Shown: positions 40,061 to 50,128 of the stretch, piece after piece
Numbering within the stretch: position 1 is the stretch's first letter
Layout: each line of letters begins with the position of its first letter
From: Gracilaria vermiculophylla
Taxonomy: Eukaryota > Rhodophyta > Florideophyceae > Gracilariales > Gracilariaceae
Direction of reading: 5' to 3'
DNA: 64,000 nt
Assembly: GCA_019155205.2 (NCBI GenBank)
Contig: JAHNZQ020000308.1
Coordinates: 3,615,373 to 3,679,372 of the forward strand
Made by a program: the position numbers and the translations under genes
The notes under the pieces: model-generated
Databases searched by the model: none
What the model saw: the letters and a program-made list of their open reading frames with translations, nothing else
Told to the model about the DNA's origin: nothing

Positions 40061-40756
40061 CTATACTTCAGCATCCTGGAAACGCTCATTTTCCGTTGAC
40101 AGATCACTTAAAGTCTGCAGAATGCTTCCCAGTATTCGTTCCTTCTCCCGCCCTTCGACAGCCGGGTTGGCTTCCAAATTCCTTATAACTCCCTGCACAA
40201 AAGGTTCTGCCCAATGTTGATCAGGCAGCTGCTCAACCACTCTTTCAAAGTCTGCCCAAGCGAAAGGCCGCTGCGTCTGGGTCTGTGTTTCAACCAGAGA
40301 GCGCGAAAGGTCCTTCATGCTTTCAAGAGCTTCTTTCCGCACGGAAGACGAGTACCAGTCTTCAATTCTACGCGCTCCCTCCCTGCGCCGCGGCCCCTGC
40401 GTTCTCTCGTTCCTCGCGTTCGAGTACGGTGCCGATCCATGTCTTCCCTGCCGCCCGCGACCGTCGAGAACGGACTGCGCCAACGTGCTCCGCGGAGCCG
40501 CGGAACGTGGCTCACCTCGACCTGCGCCCACGGACCGAGGCGGTGAAGCATCGCGAGCACTGCGAGACAGCTGGTACAGCCGATTTGTCCCTCTGCGACC
40601 GTGGTCCGACTGCGATTGCGCGCCGTGCGTTAGCCGCGCCATGACCGACTCTCCACGCCCGGCAGATCTTGTCGTTTGCTTTTGCGTCTTTTTCGCAGCC
40701 GCTCCGCGTCTTAAGCTTCGAATTGCGATACGTGCTGTTGGATTGGCTGAGCTCAT
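40061..40756 (-). CDS. Unknown Arg/Ser-rich protein
   Basis: A 231-residue protein from a proper ATG. Residues 1-130 are Arg/Ser/Gly-rich and probably disordered (for example SLRRGAAAKKTQKQTTRSAG). Residues 130-225 look folded and helical (RIEDWYSSSVRKEALESMKD, WADFERVVEQLPDQHWAEPF, EKERILGSILQTLSDLSTEN). I do not recognise it. The basic half could bind nucleic acid or serve as a targeting region. It ends 200 bp from the convergent gene at 39459. Confidence 0.55.
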   Translation of the reverse strand: MSSANPTARIAIRSLRRGAAAKKTQKQTTRSAGRGESVMARLTHGAQSQSDHGRRGTNRLYQLSRSARDASPPRSVGAGRGEPRSAAPRSTLAQSVLDGRGRQGRHGSAPYSNARNERTQGPRRREGARRIEDWYSSSVRKEALESMKDLSRSLVETQTQTQRPFAWADFERVVEQLPDQHWAEPFVQGVIRNLEANPAVEGREKERILGSILQTLSDLSTENERFQDAEV

Positions 40757-41355
40757 CTTCGCTGGCGATTGGCGCTCAGGCAGTTTTCCGAATGTGAAAG
40801 ACGAACTCCCGCTTGCTGGTTAAAGTAAAACTAACTCTTAGAAGCAGTCAAAAGTAACCTGGCCCTCCGGCCAGCTCTAAGTCGTGCACGCGGTGCTGAG
40901 AATCAAAAGTACTTGATTTGGTGGGCTGAGAGGCGCTGAACAGCTTTCACGTTTCCTGGCGATTTTTGTCGTTTTTAGCAACTTCAAAATCATGTACCGT
41001 CATTTATGATTAGTAATGGACATTCTTATCCTCTTGAGTAAGAATTATCCCGTTCTAATCGCTCCATGAGCACAACACTCTGAAGTAACAGAACATCGTA
41101 TTCGCCAATCGCTCTCAAAACTGCAGAGGCAACGCGCCATATTTGTACAAATGCGGTTCGGCAGAAAAGTTGATTAATCGTGCATGCATCATGGCACTTC
41201 TCGACAAACATATGTCATGAGTTATGAGCCATCCGTGCATTTTATCAGCTCGCAAACCTCAGGTTTGCTGATATAGCCGAAAGATAAATGTAGCGGAATA
41301 AGGCACCAATGTCGGCTATGGAAGACTTCTCGTTATAGTTCAAACTTACCTCAAG
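40757..41355. other. Intergenic region
   Basis: This lies between two minus-strand genes. AT-richer than its flanks, with no recognisable feature. Confidence 0.4.
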
Positions 41356-41970
41356 TTACAACAAACCGTCTTCAACAAGCAGCCGAATCTCTCGGCTGAC
41401 TGCGTTCATCGGTAGACCCATAACACAAAAGTAGCATCCGTCGATCTTTTTCACAAAGGCACCACCTCGACCTTGGATACCATATGCTCCTGCCTTGTCC
41501 ATCGGTTCACCGGTTTTAACATACGCAGAGATCATATCATCCGTTAGATTGTCAAAGCATACATTTGCCTCTTCGCAAAAGCTTCTGAGCTCTCCTTTGC
41601 ACACAAGAGCCACAGCTGTGACGACAGTGTGCCATCTCCCGCTTAAGCTTCTCAGCATGCGAAGTGCATCTGCTTCAGATGTGGGCTTCTCCAATATTTT
41701 GCCTTCCGACACCACGATTGTGTCGGAACCGATCACCAAGTCCACGTCCTTACTTCGCTTTCTCCACACGTCTAGAGTCTTTTCCTCCGCTGTTTTTTTC
41801 GCATAGCCGTTCGGGTTCGCAAAACTTGACTTGTCCAAGTCTTCTGCGAAAGATGAAGCTTCAGACACAAAATCCAGCCCAATTAGTTCAAGAATTTCTC
41901 GGCGACGAGGAGACTGACTGGCCAAAATGACCCGCTTTTGTCTCAGGTGCGGTAGAAGATCAATGATCAT
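41356..41970 (-). CDS. Maf-family nucleotide pyrophosphatase
   Basis: A 204-residue Maf/HAM1-fold pyrophosphatase that hydrolyses non-canonical or excess nucleoside triphosphates to monophosphates. Family motifs are LASQSPRRREIL (about 16), GSDTIVV (about 82), KPTSEADALRML, SGRWHTVVTAV and the signature TGEPMDKAGAYGIQGRGG (about 153). Length is normal for a single-domain Maf. There is no N-terminal extension, so it is probably cytosolic. Confidence 0.92.
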   Translation of the reverse strand: MIIDLLPHLRQKRVILASQSPRRREILELIGLDFVSEASSFAEDLDKSSFANPNGYAKKTAEEKTLDVWRKRSKDVDLVIGSDTIVVSEGKILEKPTSEADALRMLRSLSGRWHTVVTAVALVCKGELRSFCEEANVCFDNLTDDMISAYVKTGEPMDKAGAYGIQGRGGAFVKKIDGCYFCVMGLPMNAVSREIRLLVEDGLL

Positions 41971-42945
41971 TCTGTTGCATCAATACCTTCCCTGCACTTC
42001 GCCCCGAGTTCTGCGTTTCTTCCGATGCGGCGTATCGGATTCTGATCCTGCGAGTCTGCAAAGCGCGTATCGAAGAGACCAACCGAAATCCTGGTTTTGC
42101 AAGATTCCGGTTTCGGTACGACTGACTTCTAGCTGGGTGCGCCATACACACAGCAACACCAGAATCCATCCATGTTTCCGACATTTTAGATTTTTGATAG
42201 AATGTCTCCGCATTTGGCGAGCCTGTTGCCCGCGAAGTTGTCTCAGCTTCGATGAGAACATATATAACGTACGTCGTGAAATTGATGAGAAACTGTTGTA
42301 GATCCCCAGACAAACGTATTCTTGCGCGAGCAACAGTATTCCTTTCTGTCTATCCCCGGTGTCACTCAAGACTCAAACCGAAAGTACAGCAAGTTGTGCC
42401 CTGCAATACACTGCAGAAACAATAACTAACAAGCTTCTAACTTTCGCAATGGCTCGCAACCACCAAACACGCTAACAAGAAATGGCAGCGAATCAGGTGA
42501 AGAGAGATAGCCAAAACCCGTTCCTTTCAATGCCAACACTCCCTTGCTCTGTTAGCCATACGGTTTCATGAGATAGAAGCACAATCTGCATGACAAAATT
42601 CACTTTGAAGATAAAAGAATGTAGTTACCTACGTCGTTCAAGACTACCGGGCTACGGTCAACAAGCAATTTCATGTAGAGCACAAAAGAACCACGAGCAC
42701 AAAAGAACCGCAGGCACAAAGAGATTTGGTTTAAGCACGTTATGAACAAGCCAACAGTTCTGCCTTCTTGAAGATCATTTTGCTTGCTCCACTCCTTCCT
42801 TTTTTGCACATAACGATCAAAATCATAGCAAAAGCCGTTGTAAGAATCTCGCTTGCCTCCCTTGAAATCACTATCGTAATATTCACGTAAAAGCAGTGAA
42901 ATTGGGCGCTGGGTCACCACGCAGAGGAGACATTTGGGTATTACT
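41971..42945. other. Intergenic region, about 1 kb
   Basis: It lies between the Maf start and the TIPIN stop. Frames of up to about 130 codons occur but have no domain-like sequence, and one overlaps the TIPIN end in another frame. Nothing else is seen. Confidence 0.4.
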
Positions 42946-43815
42946 TCACGAGCTACAAGGATCAATGTTCGACTCGCCACCGTCTGATTTATGAATGTTT
43001 TGCTGGGAATGGGTCTCTACATCGGCAGTGGTTTTGCGAACTTCCTCATTTTCCTCATGTGATTGTCTCAACTCTATAAGGGAATCCGGCTCTTGTTGCA
43101 GTTGAGGTATTTCAGAACGACTTTTTTCATGCCTTTCATCGTTTTGTGCAGAATGTGCTTCATCACTGTTCTGTACTGCAGCCGCTACGCTTTTCGCAGT
43201 ATTTTGATGTGAAACAACTTGTTTTGGTTGAATGGTGTTCATTTCCATTTCCATTCTGTCCATCATAACGTCCTCTTCCTCCCACTGGTCAGAGGGCACC
43301 ATGCTCCATTCCAAAGCATCCATCTCATCAGGAGGAGCTTCTGCCATGACCTTCACACCAGTATCTGTGAAATTTAAGTCAGAACCGACAGCCTGATCAA
43401 CAACCGGTTGGTCAACAGAGGGAATTCCTTCAAATTCAGCGTTAACCTCACGAAATTCCGCCAATCGCAGATTAGCGAGCATTGGTTTGAGGGACCTATT
43501 TGTGCCTAATGCCTGCGACGCGAAAATGAATTCCGACATGGAGTACTGGGGAGCAACCTCTTTAGCCCACAGCGATACATTACGCAACAAATCCCCGAGA
43601 GCTTTTGCTTCGTGCCCCTCTCGAGGTTTACCACGAGCCTTCGCTTTCCTCCCAATTTTGATGAGATCTTGAAATGAAGTTTCGGAGAAATCGCCAACGG
43701 TTAGTTTTGGTATTAAATGGGCGGCACGTGATTTCTTTTTAGGGGGTTCTGCCGAGAGCGGGACGGAAGCCGGACGTGCGACGCCATTTTGAGCAGAGAT
43801 GGCCTGCGCAGACAT
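42946..43815 (-). CDS. TIPIN: TIPIN/Swi3/Csm3 replication-fork protection protein
   Basis: A 289-residue partner of Timeless/Tof1 in the fork-protection complex, needed for replication checkpoint signalling. The Swi3 domain lies at about 33-120. It opens IPKLTVGDF, continues GHEAKALGDLLRNVSLWAKE (the GHEA-x-DL-x-W pattern shared with human TIPIN), then YSMSEFIFASQALG and MLANLRLAEF. The rest is acidic and Gln-rich with no clear fold. The frame runs upstream to a TTG, so the ATG at 43815 is used. An E2F-type site lies 152 bp upstream. It is divergent to the membrane-protein gene at 44197. Confidence 0.8.
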   Translation of the reverse strand: MSAQAISAQNGVARPASVPLSAEPPKKKSRAAHLIPKLTVGDFSETSFQDLIKIGRKAKARGKPREGHEAKALGDLLRNVSLWAKEVAPQYSMSEFIFASQALGTNRSLKPMLANLRLAEFREVNAEFEGIPSVDQPVVDQAVGSDLNFTDTGVKVMAEAPPDEMDALEWSMVPSDQWEEEDVMMDRMEMEMNTIQPKQVVSHQNTAKSVAAAVQNSDEAHSAQNDERHEKSRSEIPQLQQEPDSLIELRQSHEENEEVRKTTADVETHSQQNIHKSDGGESNIDPCSS

Positions 43816-44196
43816 CACGGATAAAAGTGCGAGAATGAAGGAGGTTTGAGCGAAGTGCTCGTGGAGCGTCAACAGCTAAACCGCAGTCTGTGAAGAACAT
43901 GCGGTTTATCTGCTTCACCTGCATCAGCGCGCAATGCCGATGTCTACGTGGTGTGGACGGGCAGGCTTCGCGCCAAAAAAACGTTTCGGTTGCATTTCTC
44001 GCAACGCTCTACCTTCGTCACATATATTTTGAAACGAAATTAAAGTTGTCGACACCTCCCAGCTCTGGACTGGAGGATCAATCCCGCTGAGGCGCGGCCC
44101 TCCCCGGCTTTGCTTCAGACACCAAGTGCACAAGGGCGGCTGCAGGTTACTTGGTCGACACTTATGTTGACGCAGACACACTGCAGTTGTGCCGAT
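43816..44196. promoter_or_regulatory. Bidirectional promoter region, TIPIN / membrane protein
   Basis: A 381-bp region between divergent genes. It contains the E2F-type site at 43967-43977 and no other clear element. Confidence 0.5.
43967..43977 (-). promoter_or_regulatory. E2F/DP-type site
   Basis: Read on the minus strand this is TTTGGCGCGAA, a close match to TTTSGCGCSAAA, 152 bp upstream of the TIPIN ATG. Confidence 0.5.
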
Positions 44197-45945
44197 ATGC
44201 AACGAACGACGCGAACCGGTTTTATTCCTTCATTGTCAATTTCCAAGATGCGTGTTTCTCGGAAGCGTCCCCGCGCAACATGCTGCACGGCCTCGAATGC
44301 TTCCCATTCGGATAATAACATGGACTTCGCATCCAGGGTCGGCCCCCCTCCCGTTCCGGACTCAATAAAACAACTGGATATGCTCGAGTTCCACCGCCGA
44401 CAAGCAGCCGAACCGATGCCTTCTTTACCTCCTGAAGTGTTGCAAGCCATTCGAGAAAGATATCCCAGGATAAAGAAACTTGACCAAGTAATGGAGAGGG
44501 AAATGAGCCGAGATGATTATGACATCAATGATCATCGTGTTTGTTCTTGGGCTTATGAATACTTGAGACCTTGGGCCATGGGTCGGCCTTTGCAAGCGTT
44601 GATTGCATGTTCAACAGCATATTCTACCGTCAAGCTGGTTCAATACGTAAAAAGTCGAGTATCACAGACTGTACTGATGAGCGCTCTTGTTTCCGTGGAC
44701 ACTTTCTTCACAGTGGCCCTTGGCGCAGTTTTTCCGGCCTTTCTTTTGTCATGGGCATTGCATCGGGCGCGATTTAACGACGTGCGAACCGATGGCGTCC
44801 GTCGTTCGGTTTTTATGTTCTGCCTCACAGCATTGACGCTTCCGGGCGTTTGGGCCATGGCAGCGACCACAAACGTTAGTCTGGCAATGGTTTCCTCCGT
44901 ATTTGTGCGATGCATGCTTTTCGTGCCCATTTGGGGGTGGCTGGACCTACGACGAGAAGCCACTCTGGGAGAGCTTCCGCTGGCAAAGCTGTTCAAAGTT
45001 TGGAGAGTTCTCGCAACAGTAGCAGTCCTGTTTTACGGAAGCATATTGCGATTGTTGACAATGTTCGTGCCGCAGGACTTTCCAGCTCATTTCTTTGCGC
45101 GCCGTGCAGATTTGTTGCGGCGAGCGCTATGGAAGACGTTTCCAGTTTCATGCTCGCTATGCAATGATCCGCGCGGATTGTTTCTATTGGGGTCGCTAGT
45201 TGTCGCCGGGTTGGCCATATACGCTCTCTATTTGATCGTTTTCGTCACAGACTGTTGCCGAATCAGATGTCATCGTGAATGCGAATCCGTGCTAACATCC
45301 TTCTGTGTAGGAAAGGGAATATATCAACCAAATCGTCATCCCGACGAAATACGAAGCTCTCTCTCTGCGCCCGATCCCGACGAGACATTCCTTCCTTCTC
45401 GTCCCATGATGTTGCGCCCAGATGAGGATCAGTTGGCAACCAACTCTGGGGTCATGGCTGATAAGGTGTTGCCAGTTTTCGCATACTTGGACAGAGAAAA
45501 AGAAATAATGAAGCAAACAGGAGTTACTGAATGGATGAAGTACCGCTCCGAGCAAATTCCGGCGCACACCGAAGAAGAAAAGGAGGAGCGAGACAGGAAA
45601 GCTCTCCTCTCCTGGGCCAAAGCGCTGCAGCCTGAGGACGAAAAGCTGTCGATTGAAGACTATTTCCAGACTGTGGAAGATGACGAGTACTTTTACGACC
45701 CAACAACAGGAAACTGGTTGTTTGTAGAAGGTCCAGAAGGACAAAAAGGCGACAAGGACAAGGGCAATGAGAACACCCAGAACGGAATAGACCTGCAGGC
45801 TGAGGACGAGCTGGAGATCCCGCCTGAGTGGGAGCCTATTGTACAGCGTATGCTCGATAGGAACAACGGTGAGGGTGAAGACGAAAGTGCAGATTCGCGA
45901 GATGATGAGGATGCAGGATCTGCCTCTGCCTCCGTGTATGTATAG
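44197..45945 (+). CDS. Multi-pass membrane protein with transit-peptide-like start
   Basis: A 582-residue protein, probably of the plastid, that I cannot assign to a named family. The first 45 residues (MQRTTRTGFIPSLSISKMRV and on) are basic and Ser/Thr-rich without acidic residues, like a transit peptide. Six or so hydrophobic helices lie between about 125 and 360 (for example VLMSALVSVDTFFTVALGAV, SVFMFCLTALTLPGVWAMAA, LLGSLVVAGLAIYALYLIVF). A soluble acidic C-terminal domain of about 200 residues follows, with YFYDPTTGNWLFVEG and a Glu/Asp-rich tail. An alternative ATG at 44164 adds 11 residues. Confidence 0.75.
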   Translation: MQRTTRTGFIPSLSISKMRVSRKRPRATCCTASNASHSDNNMDFASRVGPPPVPDSIKQLDMLEFHRRQAAEPMPSLPPEVLQAIRERYPRIKKLDQVMEREMSRDDYDINDHRVCSWAYEYLRPWAMGRPLQALIACSTAYSTVKLVQYVKSRVSQTVLMSALVSVDTFFTVALGAVFPAFLLSWALHRARFNDVRTDGVRRSVFMFCLTALTLPGVWAMAATTNVSLAMVSSVFVRCMLFVPIWGWLDLRREATLGELPLAKLFKVWRVLATVAVLFYGSILRLLTMFVPQDFPAHFFARRADLLRRALWKTFPVSCSLCNDPRGLFLLGSLVVAGLAIYALYLIVFVTDCCRIRCHRECESVLTSFCVGKGIYQPNRHPDEIRSSLSAPDPDETFLPSRPMMLRPDEDQLATNSGVMADKVLPVFAYLDREKEIMKQTGVTEWMKYRSEQIPAHTEEEKEERDRKALLSWAKALQPEDEKLSIEDYFQTVEDDEYFYDPTTGNWLFVEGPEGQKGDKDKGNENTQNGIDLQAEDELEIPPEWEPIVQRMLDRNNGEGEDESADSRDDEDAGSASASVYV

Positions 45946-47495
45946 CTAATGTGAATTTTGCGTGGCAATGTACACCTGCTATGTTCTGGACAAGTGCGAC
46001 GAACCCAACGTAATGCGAGTGAGTCTGTTAAATAACTCTAGTACCTTGAATTGCAGGTATCGTCAACAGATGAGGTTTCGTTGTATCGCTCGTCCACCTA
46101 ATCAACCAAACGTCTTAGCCATAGAACATGTCATCATAGGCACGTAATCGAAATTTATCGAACAATATGCAGCCGACTACTGTGAAAAGGCAACGCGGAT
46201 GGATTTCGGTGCGAATCCCGGCAAGACACACAGATCTGGTTCGGCGAAATATGCGCGATTTACGAAGACATTAAACAATTACATAATGATGCACTCCATT
46301 AGGCATATTTAATGCTAAGACTCGAGGTCGTCACATTTATGTCTCTAGAGATGTAGCGCGGACATTGCGGTGATACTCAAGCCCGTCGAGGATCCACTGA
46401 TCCGGCAAGAACAAGGCCCACAACGCGGCCCCTGGAAGGGACCTGGGCAGGAAGCAGTCTCGATCCTATAAAGCGCATTTAGAAGCAGCCAAAAGAAAAG
46501 TAAGCACGCGCAAAGAAGATTGGGGGAACAGGGCAGCTGCGCGGACGCAAGCTAGCCCAGGGACATAAATTAAGCACCCAAAGCCACCATTATGGTGACC
46601 TTGTGAACGTCAAGCGCCCGGCCAAAACAGACCCGAAGGCCGTGGCGTGCAATGGGTGCTCTCGATCCAGCCCACGCCTCCATCTTGAATCGGCAGTGAG
46701 CGGCGCCAGGTAAGTATGCCCTCCAAGACGCGAGCAGCCATTTCTCGCATGGGCAGAGCTTTTTATACTGCGCCACCCCGCACCGACGGCGGCAGCGCGC
46801 GGCCGCGGCGCCACGCGTCCAGCGCGACAGGCTCCTCGATTCGGCGCCGATCTTTCCAGAAACATTTGGCAAAACCGAAAACGCAGCACAAAACTTCAAA
46901 CTTGCGCAGGGCGCGCGACTGACAGCGTGCCGCGGAAACACGCGGCGAATTTGCGCGCCGCGCTCGCGCACCGCTGTACGTTGCTGATGCGACAGAGCGA
47001 CAAGTCGTCCGGCTGCTGCCAAGCGCAGTCGCGAGAGCGTCGCGAATATCAACCCGCCACCATCTCAGCCCCGCGAGATCAGCACCTGCGCACAAATCCG
47101 CTGCGTACCGAAACCGCCACGTGAAAGAAAGAACTGTTTTATTTTAATTGGTTGTCGCACAAAACTTACAAAAGGCGCGCATCCAGCGGAACAAGGAAAA
47201 TTAATTAAATGCTCAACTCGTCCCTTACCTGGGTACACGGAAAGAATATTAACTCACACAAGAACAAGAACAAAAAAAGGGAAAAATGAAAAGGAACAGC
47301 TGGGGAAGAGGGGGGGGATATAGGAAAGAAAAGAATGTTATCGTCGTCTCGGCTACCACCCACAACACCGCAATGTAGGCGGAAGGACGACGTCACAACA
47401 GCAAAAAGAAAGCAGTAGAACAACTCGTGGCAACACATCACACCGTCCGTAGTTCAGCACCAACTGAACACAGAAAGTAAACAAAACGCCGCAGA
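45946..47495. other. 1.5-kb gene-poor region with a GC-rich island
   Basis: A GC-rich patch at about 46600-47120 carries several overlapping frames and one GTAAGTATG sequence (46706-46714) resembling a splice donor. No frame has recognisable protein features. An upstream exon of an unknown gene is possible but unsupported. Confidence 0.35.
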
Positions 47496-48554
47496 CTAGA
47501 GTTCAGCCAAAAGGGAGTCATCAAACTGGCCGTTCTTCTGCGCGTCACTCAAAATATCCACGTCCAGATCCGCGTGCCTCGGCTCAAAAATTTCGGAACG
47601 ATCGTGCTCAGGAACACTAGTAATCCGTCGCATGAAGTCATCGTAGTCCGCCAGGTTGGTCAAACTAGAATCCTTCTTCATGCCGCCTCCATCACAATTC
47701 ACCGAAGCCGGCGTGATGTTATTCATCAATTTATCGTTAACATTCGTCACGGACACGTCTTCATTGACACAGTCCTCGCCGTCATGGGAAATCGGTGAAA
47801 AAGCGCAATCGTTAAGGGCTGTGGTCGGCTCGTCCTTGACCATAGTATCGTCCATAGGACAAGTGCTCTCACTCTCCGCGGCATCCTCGGCAGCGATCTT
47901 GTGTTCATCATGGTGGGCAGAGTCACCGGAGGCCGTGGCGGCGGCGGCGGAGGCGGCAGCGGCGGCCAAAGCCTGATTCCTGCGCTTCTTGGCCTCCCGC
48001 TCGAGCTTCATCTGGTACTTTTGCGCATGCGTGCGAACCTGCTTCGGGGTTCTCGATCCCACAAACTGACTGATAGCCACGTAATTCTTGGCGCCAAACA
48101 ACTTGACGGCGTACAAAAACTGCTGGTGCTCCTTGGCGGTCCAATAGCGGGTTTTGCCAGCCCTGTCCTCGTCGTCGGCGGGGCCGGCGGCCGCGCGAGC
48201 GAACATGTGAGCGCCCGTGAGCTGGGTCGATGCGGCGGCGGGCTGGGCGTTGGCGGGGGCCATGAGCGGCACGTTGGTGGCGGCGGCGGCGGCAGCGGCG
48301 GCGGCGACGTGTAGCGGGTGCGCGGCGGCGATCGGGTGCAGAGCCGGCGACATGGCCAGCATGGCGTGCATATGGGCGGCGTGCAAGCGGGCAAGGTCGT
48401 GGGCGGCATACATGGAAGACGAGGGGTGTGAGCGGGTTTTCAATTTTCGGATGTGCGACGAGCAGCGCGCCAGGTCGGCCTCCAGTTGGACGATTCGCTT
48501 GTGCTGGCGATCGATGATGGAATCGTAGTTGGGTGCAACGACGGTGTCGACCAT
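47496..48554 (-). CDS. Single-repeat MYB transcription factor (SHAQKYF type)
   Basis: A 352-residue DNA-binding protein. A short helix with heptad spacing lies near 12-42 (HKRIVQLEADLARCSSHIRK). An alanine-rich segment follows, and the MYB-like domain at about 135-185 reads RYWTAKEHQQFLYAVKLFG, then FVGSRTPKQVRTHAQKYQMK. RTHAQKYQ is a variant of the SHAQKYF signature of plant and algal single-MYB factors. The C-terminal 150 residues are acidic and could activate transcription. The frame runs upstream to a GTG, so Met at 48554 is used. Targets are unknown. Confidence 0.85.
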   Translation of the reverse strand: MVDTVVAPNYDSIIDRQHKRIVQLEADLARCSSHIRKLKTRSHPSSSMYAAHDLARLHAAHMHAMLAMSPALHPIAAAHPLHVAAAAAAAAATNVPLMAPANAQPAAASTQLTGAHMFARAAAGPADDEDRAGKTRYWTAKEHQQFLYAVKLFGAKNYVAISQFVGSRTPKQVRTHAQKYQMKLEREAKKRRNQALAAAAASAAAATASGDSAHHDEHKIAAEDAAESESTCPMDDTMVKDEPTTALNDCAFSPISHDGEDCVNEDVSVTNVNDKLMNNITPASVNCDGGGMKKDSSLTNLADYDDFMRRITSVPEHDRSEIFEPRHADLDVDILSDAQKNGQFDDSLLAEL

Positions 48555-50128
48555 GTTTGCGGGGGGGGGAGGAAGGGGGTCGAGGGGGATAGGGCGGACG
48601 GACGGGGCGGGGGAGATTGGCGGCGATGGGGTGAACGGTGTCACGGGTGGTGGCGCGGGGGAACGGGTGCACCAACACTCGAAATGGCGGCGGGCCGTGT
48701 GCGGTGTGGGTGGGGGGGAGGCGACGACAGCTCGTCAGCGCTTGAGCACGCTGTGTGGAGAGGCACTGGTGGCGCAGCTGCACTGCGCGCCAGACGCCCA
48801 AACGCGGCCGTGCATTTGAAACGGGCGTGCGCCGAGCAGGGCCCAACGGCGCGCGCACAGCGGGGGGGCGGTTGCACAACCCTCGCGCGGAGGGAGTGTC
48901 TTACAGAATTACAGTGCGCGCGAAGCAGATTTTTTCGAAGTGCCTAAAATACCGCGGCGGAGTCGGCGCACGGCAGCCACGCACTCAGATTTGGCGCTGG
49001 CGCCTGCCGTTTGCGTGTCGCCTGGGTGCAACACTTGGCGGCGTGCGCGTCCGGGAGGGGAGCCGCGCATGCACGCGTGGGGCGAAGGTGGCGGAAAGGC
49101 GCACGTGGGTGCCTGGCGCCGGTGCGCAACTGAGAGGGGCTGTGCCCGGACGTTCCCCGGGGGATGCGCTCTTAGAGTTGTTTCGTAGCGCTCCGAGGGG
49201 GCACACAGTCACGGGGCGTTGTCATAGGGCCTAAAATGCCTCGGTGCGCCAGCAATCCGCCGCCAGGAGACACTCCGTGCCGCCGAACAAACTCGCGGCG
49301 GCGCTTTGCTTGAGCGGGTCCCGATACTCTCCGCAACTGCACCCGCGGCGCCAACAGCATTGCTGCGCGCACTGTCGACTCCCGAACCCAATCGCGCGCC
49401 CGCCTGAACGCCCGCCGCCCAATCACCGCCTCGTGCGAGCCCGCTGATCGACTGCATCCAAGTCGTCCAAACCCATCACTTGCAGAATGCCCTCACCCAG
49501 CTCTACTCTCGAAACCCGGTACTTTAGTCCTCGCATGGGCTCAATTTGGCAAAGGGCTCAATTTTGCCTCAAGCACAGTTTGGGTTCATTGAAACGTGTT
49601 TTTTGAAACCTCAAAACAGTTGTTTTTGGTTTCAAGGCGCCGGCAGTGCTAGTAGTCCAAAATTGCGACATTTGTGAACACACTCTCGAAGCAAAGAAAC
49701 ACGTTTGCCGAGGGTTTGGAATCGTGGTTTGCACCGTCTATTATAAGATTCAATCAACATGAGCGCCGAGAAACTGCCTCCTTCCGTGCTTAAGCCGCCT
49801 GCCAGACTGAGCCGTCGTCATTTTTGGACATGTTCACAATTGTACCATTTGTTTCAAATTGCTGAAAGCCATTCATGGTTTCTGAACCCTACCACATTGC
49901 GCCTGTACGAGGGTTGGCCCATTACCATGTATCGGTTTCGTACATACATTATCCAAGTAGACTACGTTGCTGTACGCGAACACGTCGCCGGCAAGCGACG
50001 CACTCCCCGACACCATCTCTCCGCGCTCATGGCGCGCTGCAGTCCACAAGCGTGTGCGGCGGAGAAACACGGCCCCCTTCCGCCTCAGAGCAAGCACCCC
50101 GCTCCTCCGACTGCGTTAAGCGCAACTG
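48555..50128. other. 1.6-kb intergenic region
   Basis: It contains the MYB promoter (GC-rich to about 49400, including TTTGGCGC at 48990-48997) and AT-richer DNA after that. A 141-codon plus-strand frame at 49759-50184 overlaps the end of the Rieske gene but shows nothing domain-like. Confidence 0.4.

Noticed and set aside
42600..42980. A 126-codon minus-strand frame after TIPIN
   Set aside because: It overlaps the TIPIN end in another frame and shows no recognisable features.
46160..46235. A possible tRNA, from GGTGCGAATCC at about 46210
   Set aside because: No matching 7-bp acceptor stem or anticodon arm could be built around it.
46706..46714. GTAAGTATG resembling a splice donor
   Set aside because: No credible exon precedes it and no acceptor with coding sequence follows.
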